Shown: one piece after another, positions 5,697 through 5,884 of the stretch
How positions within the stretch are numbered: position 1 is the stretch's first letter
Layout of the letters: every line of letters starts with the position of its first letter
Assembly (NCBI GenBank): GCA_916049555.1
Contig: CAJZIB010000045.1
Coordinates: 1-5,884 of the forward strand
DNA: 5,884 nt
Reading direction: 5' to 3'
Source: an uncultured Candidatus Saccharibacteria bacterium
GTDB lineage: Bacteria > Patescibacteriota > Saccharimonadia > Saccharimonadales > Saccharimonadaceae
The notes under the pieces: model-generated
What the model was told of the DNA's origin: nothing
What the model saw: only the letters and a program-made list of their open reading frames with translations
Databases searched by the model: none
Translations under genes and position numbers: made by a program

Positions 5697-5857
5697 CGTT
5701 TATATTGTCTACTTTTATCTATGTAGCTTATCTCTCTGTCTTGAATATAGTCCTTTTTCCCAAAAACACAAGCATAGCCTCTTTAAAATCTTCACTTTTC
5801 TTATTTTACCCCTGTTAGGAGAATACTGCTTATACTTTATAAACAACCAAAAAAGGT

Positions 5858-5863
5858 TATAAT
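5858..5863 (+). promoter_or_regulatory. -10 box of the right-edge gene
   Basis: A consensus TATAAT ends 6 bp before an ATG at 5870, repeating the spacing seen at priA, rpsU and the first kinase gene. There is no TG extension and no good -35 box. The transcript would be leaderless. Confidence 0.5.
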
Positions 5864-5869
5864 ATAGAT

Positions 5870-5884
5870 ATGAATATTATTACT
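5870..5884 (+). CDS. Start of a gene cut by the window edge
   Basis: An ATG with four further open codons (MNIIT) follows a consensus -10 box at the same short distance as the other promoters in this window. No Shine-Dalgarno is present. Five residues cannot identify a product, and the call rests on the promoter-to-ATG spacing. Confidence 0.4.

Larger units (their letters stand above)
5501..5869. other. Gene-free AT-rich interval
   Basis: No frame on either strand gives a protein-like open reading frame here. The longest noticed on the minus strand is about 26 codons, from a GTG, with no well-placed ribosome binding site. No tRNA, tmRNA or RNase P signature is recognised. The first half is occupied by the inverted-repeat structure at 5514-5696. 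From 5697 to about 5850 the sequence is AT-rich with pyrimidine-rich runs and shows no clear signal, apart from a weak TATAAA on the minus strand (5704-5699). The end holds a promoter for the next gene. Confidence 0.6.

Noticed and set aside
5706..5786. Small minus-strand GTG open frame of about 26 codons in the gene-free region
   Set aside because: There is no well-spaced Shine-Dalgarno or promoter, and the peptide is not recognisable. This length is expected by chance.

Overview
The window looks like a stretch of an AT-rich, compact bacterial chromosome, most likely from the Candidate Phyla Radiation (Patescibacteria). This is inferred from short gene spacing, a bS21 of the type seen there, a trimmed PriA, a small stand-alone winged-helix protein of a sort common in these genomes, and extra short adenylate-kinase-like genes. 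The lineage below that level cannot be fixed by eye. All genes read cleanly with the standard code. Stops are TAA or TAG, and no in-frame TGA is read through.

Layout. Bases 1-37 may hold the tail of a rightward gene, followed by a perfect two-way terminator (38-66). From 3399 down to 82 everything is on the minus strand, in transcription order: winged-helix regulator, recJ, rpsU (bS21), an adenylate-kinase-like gene with intact AMP-site motifs, and a second, diverged kinase paralogue. Terminator hairpins follow rpsU and each of the two kinase genes, so the block is a chain of short units rather than one operon. priA runs rightward from 3493, divergent from the winged-helix/recJ unit across a 93-bp gap. 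That gap holds promoters for both directions and a small dyad. A terminator ends priA at 5471-5500. The remaining 5501-5869 has no credible gene. It holds a striking imperfect 23-bp inverted repeat (5514-5536 / 5674-5696) enclosing more potential stems. A new gene probably starts at 5870.

How the parts relate. RecJ (5'-3' single-strand exonuclease) and PriA (fork-restart helicase) both act on broken or stalled forks. Their divergent arrangement around a small DNA-binding protein suggests joint control. rpsU and the kinases belong to translation and nucleotide metabolism.

The most distinctive signals are: (a) -10 boxes only 6-8 bp upstream of the ATG of rpsU, the first kinase, priA and the right-edge gene, predicting leaderless mRNAs, while the winged-helix gene and the second kinase carry Shine-Dalgarno sequences; (b) the structured gene-free segment 5514-5696, which could be an undescribed RNA or a small inverted-repeat element; and (c) a kinase paralogue that has lost the AMP-binding arginine of the DGFPR motif.
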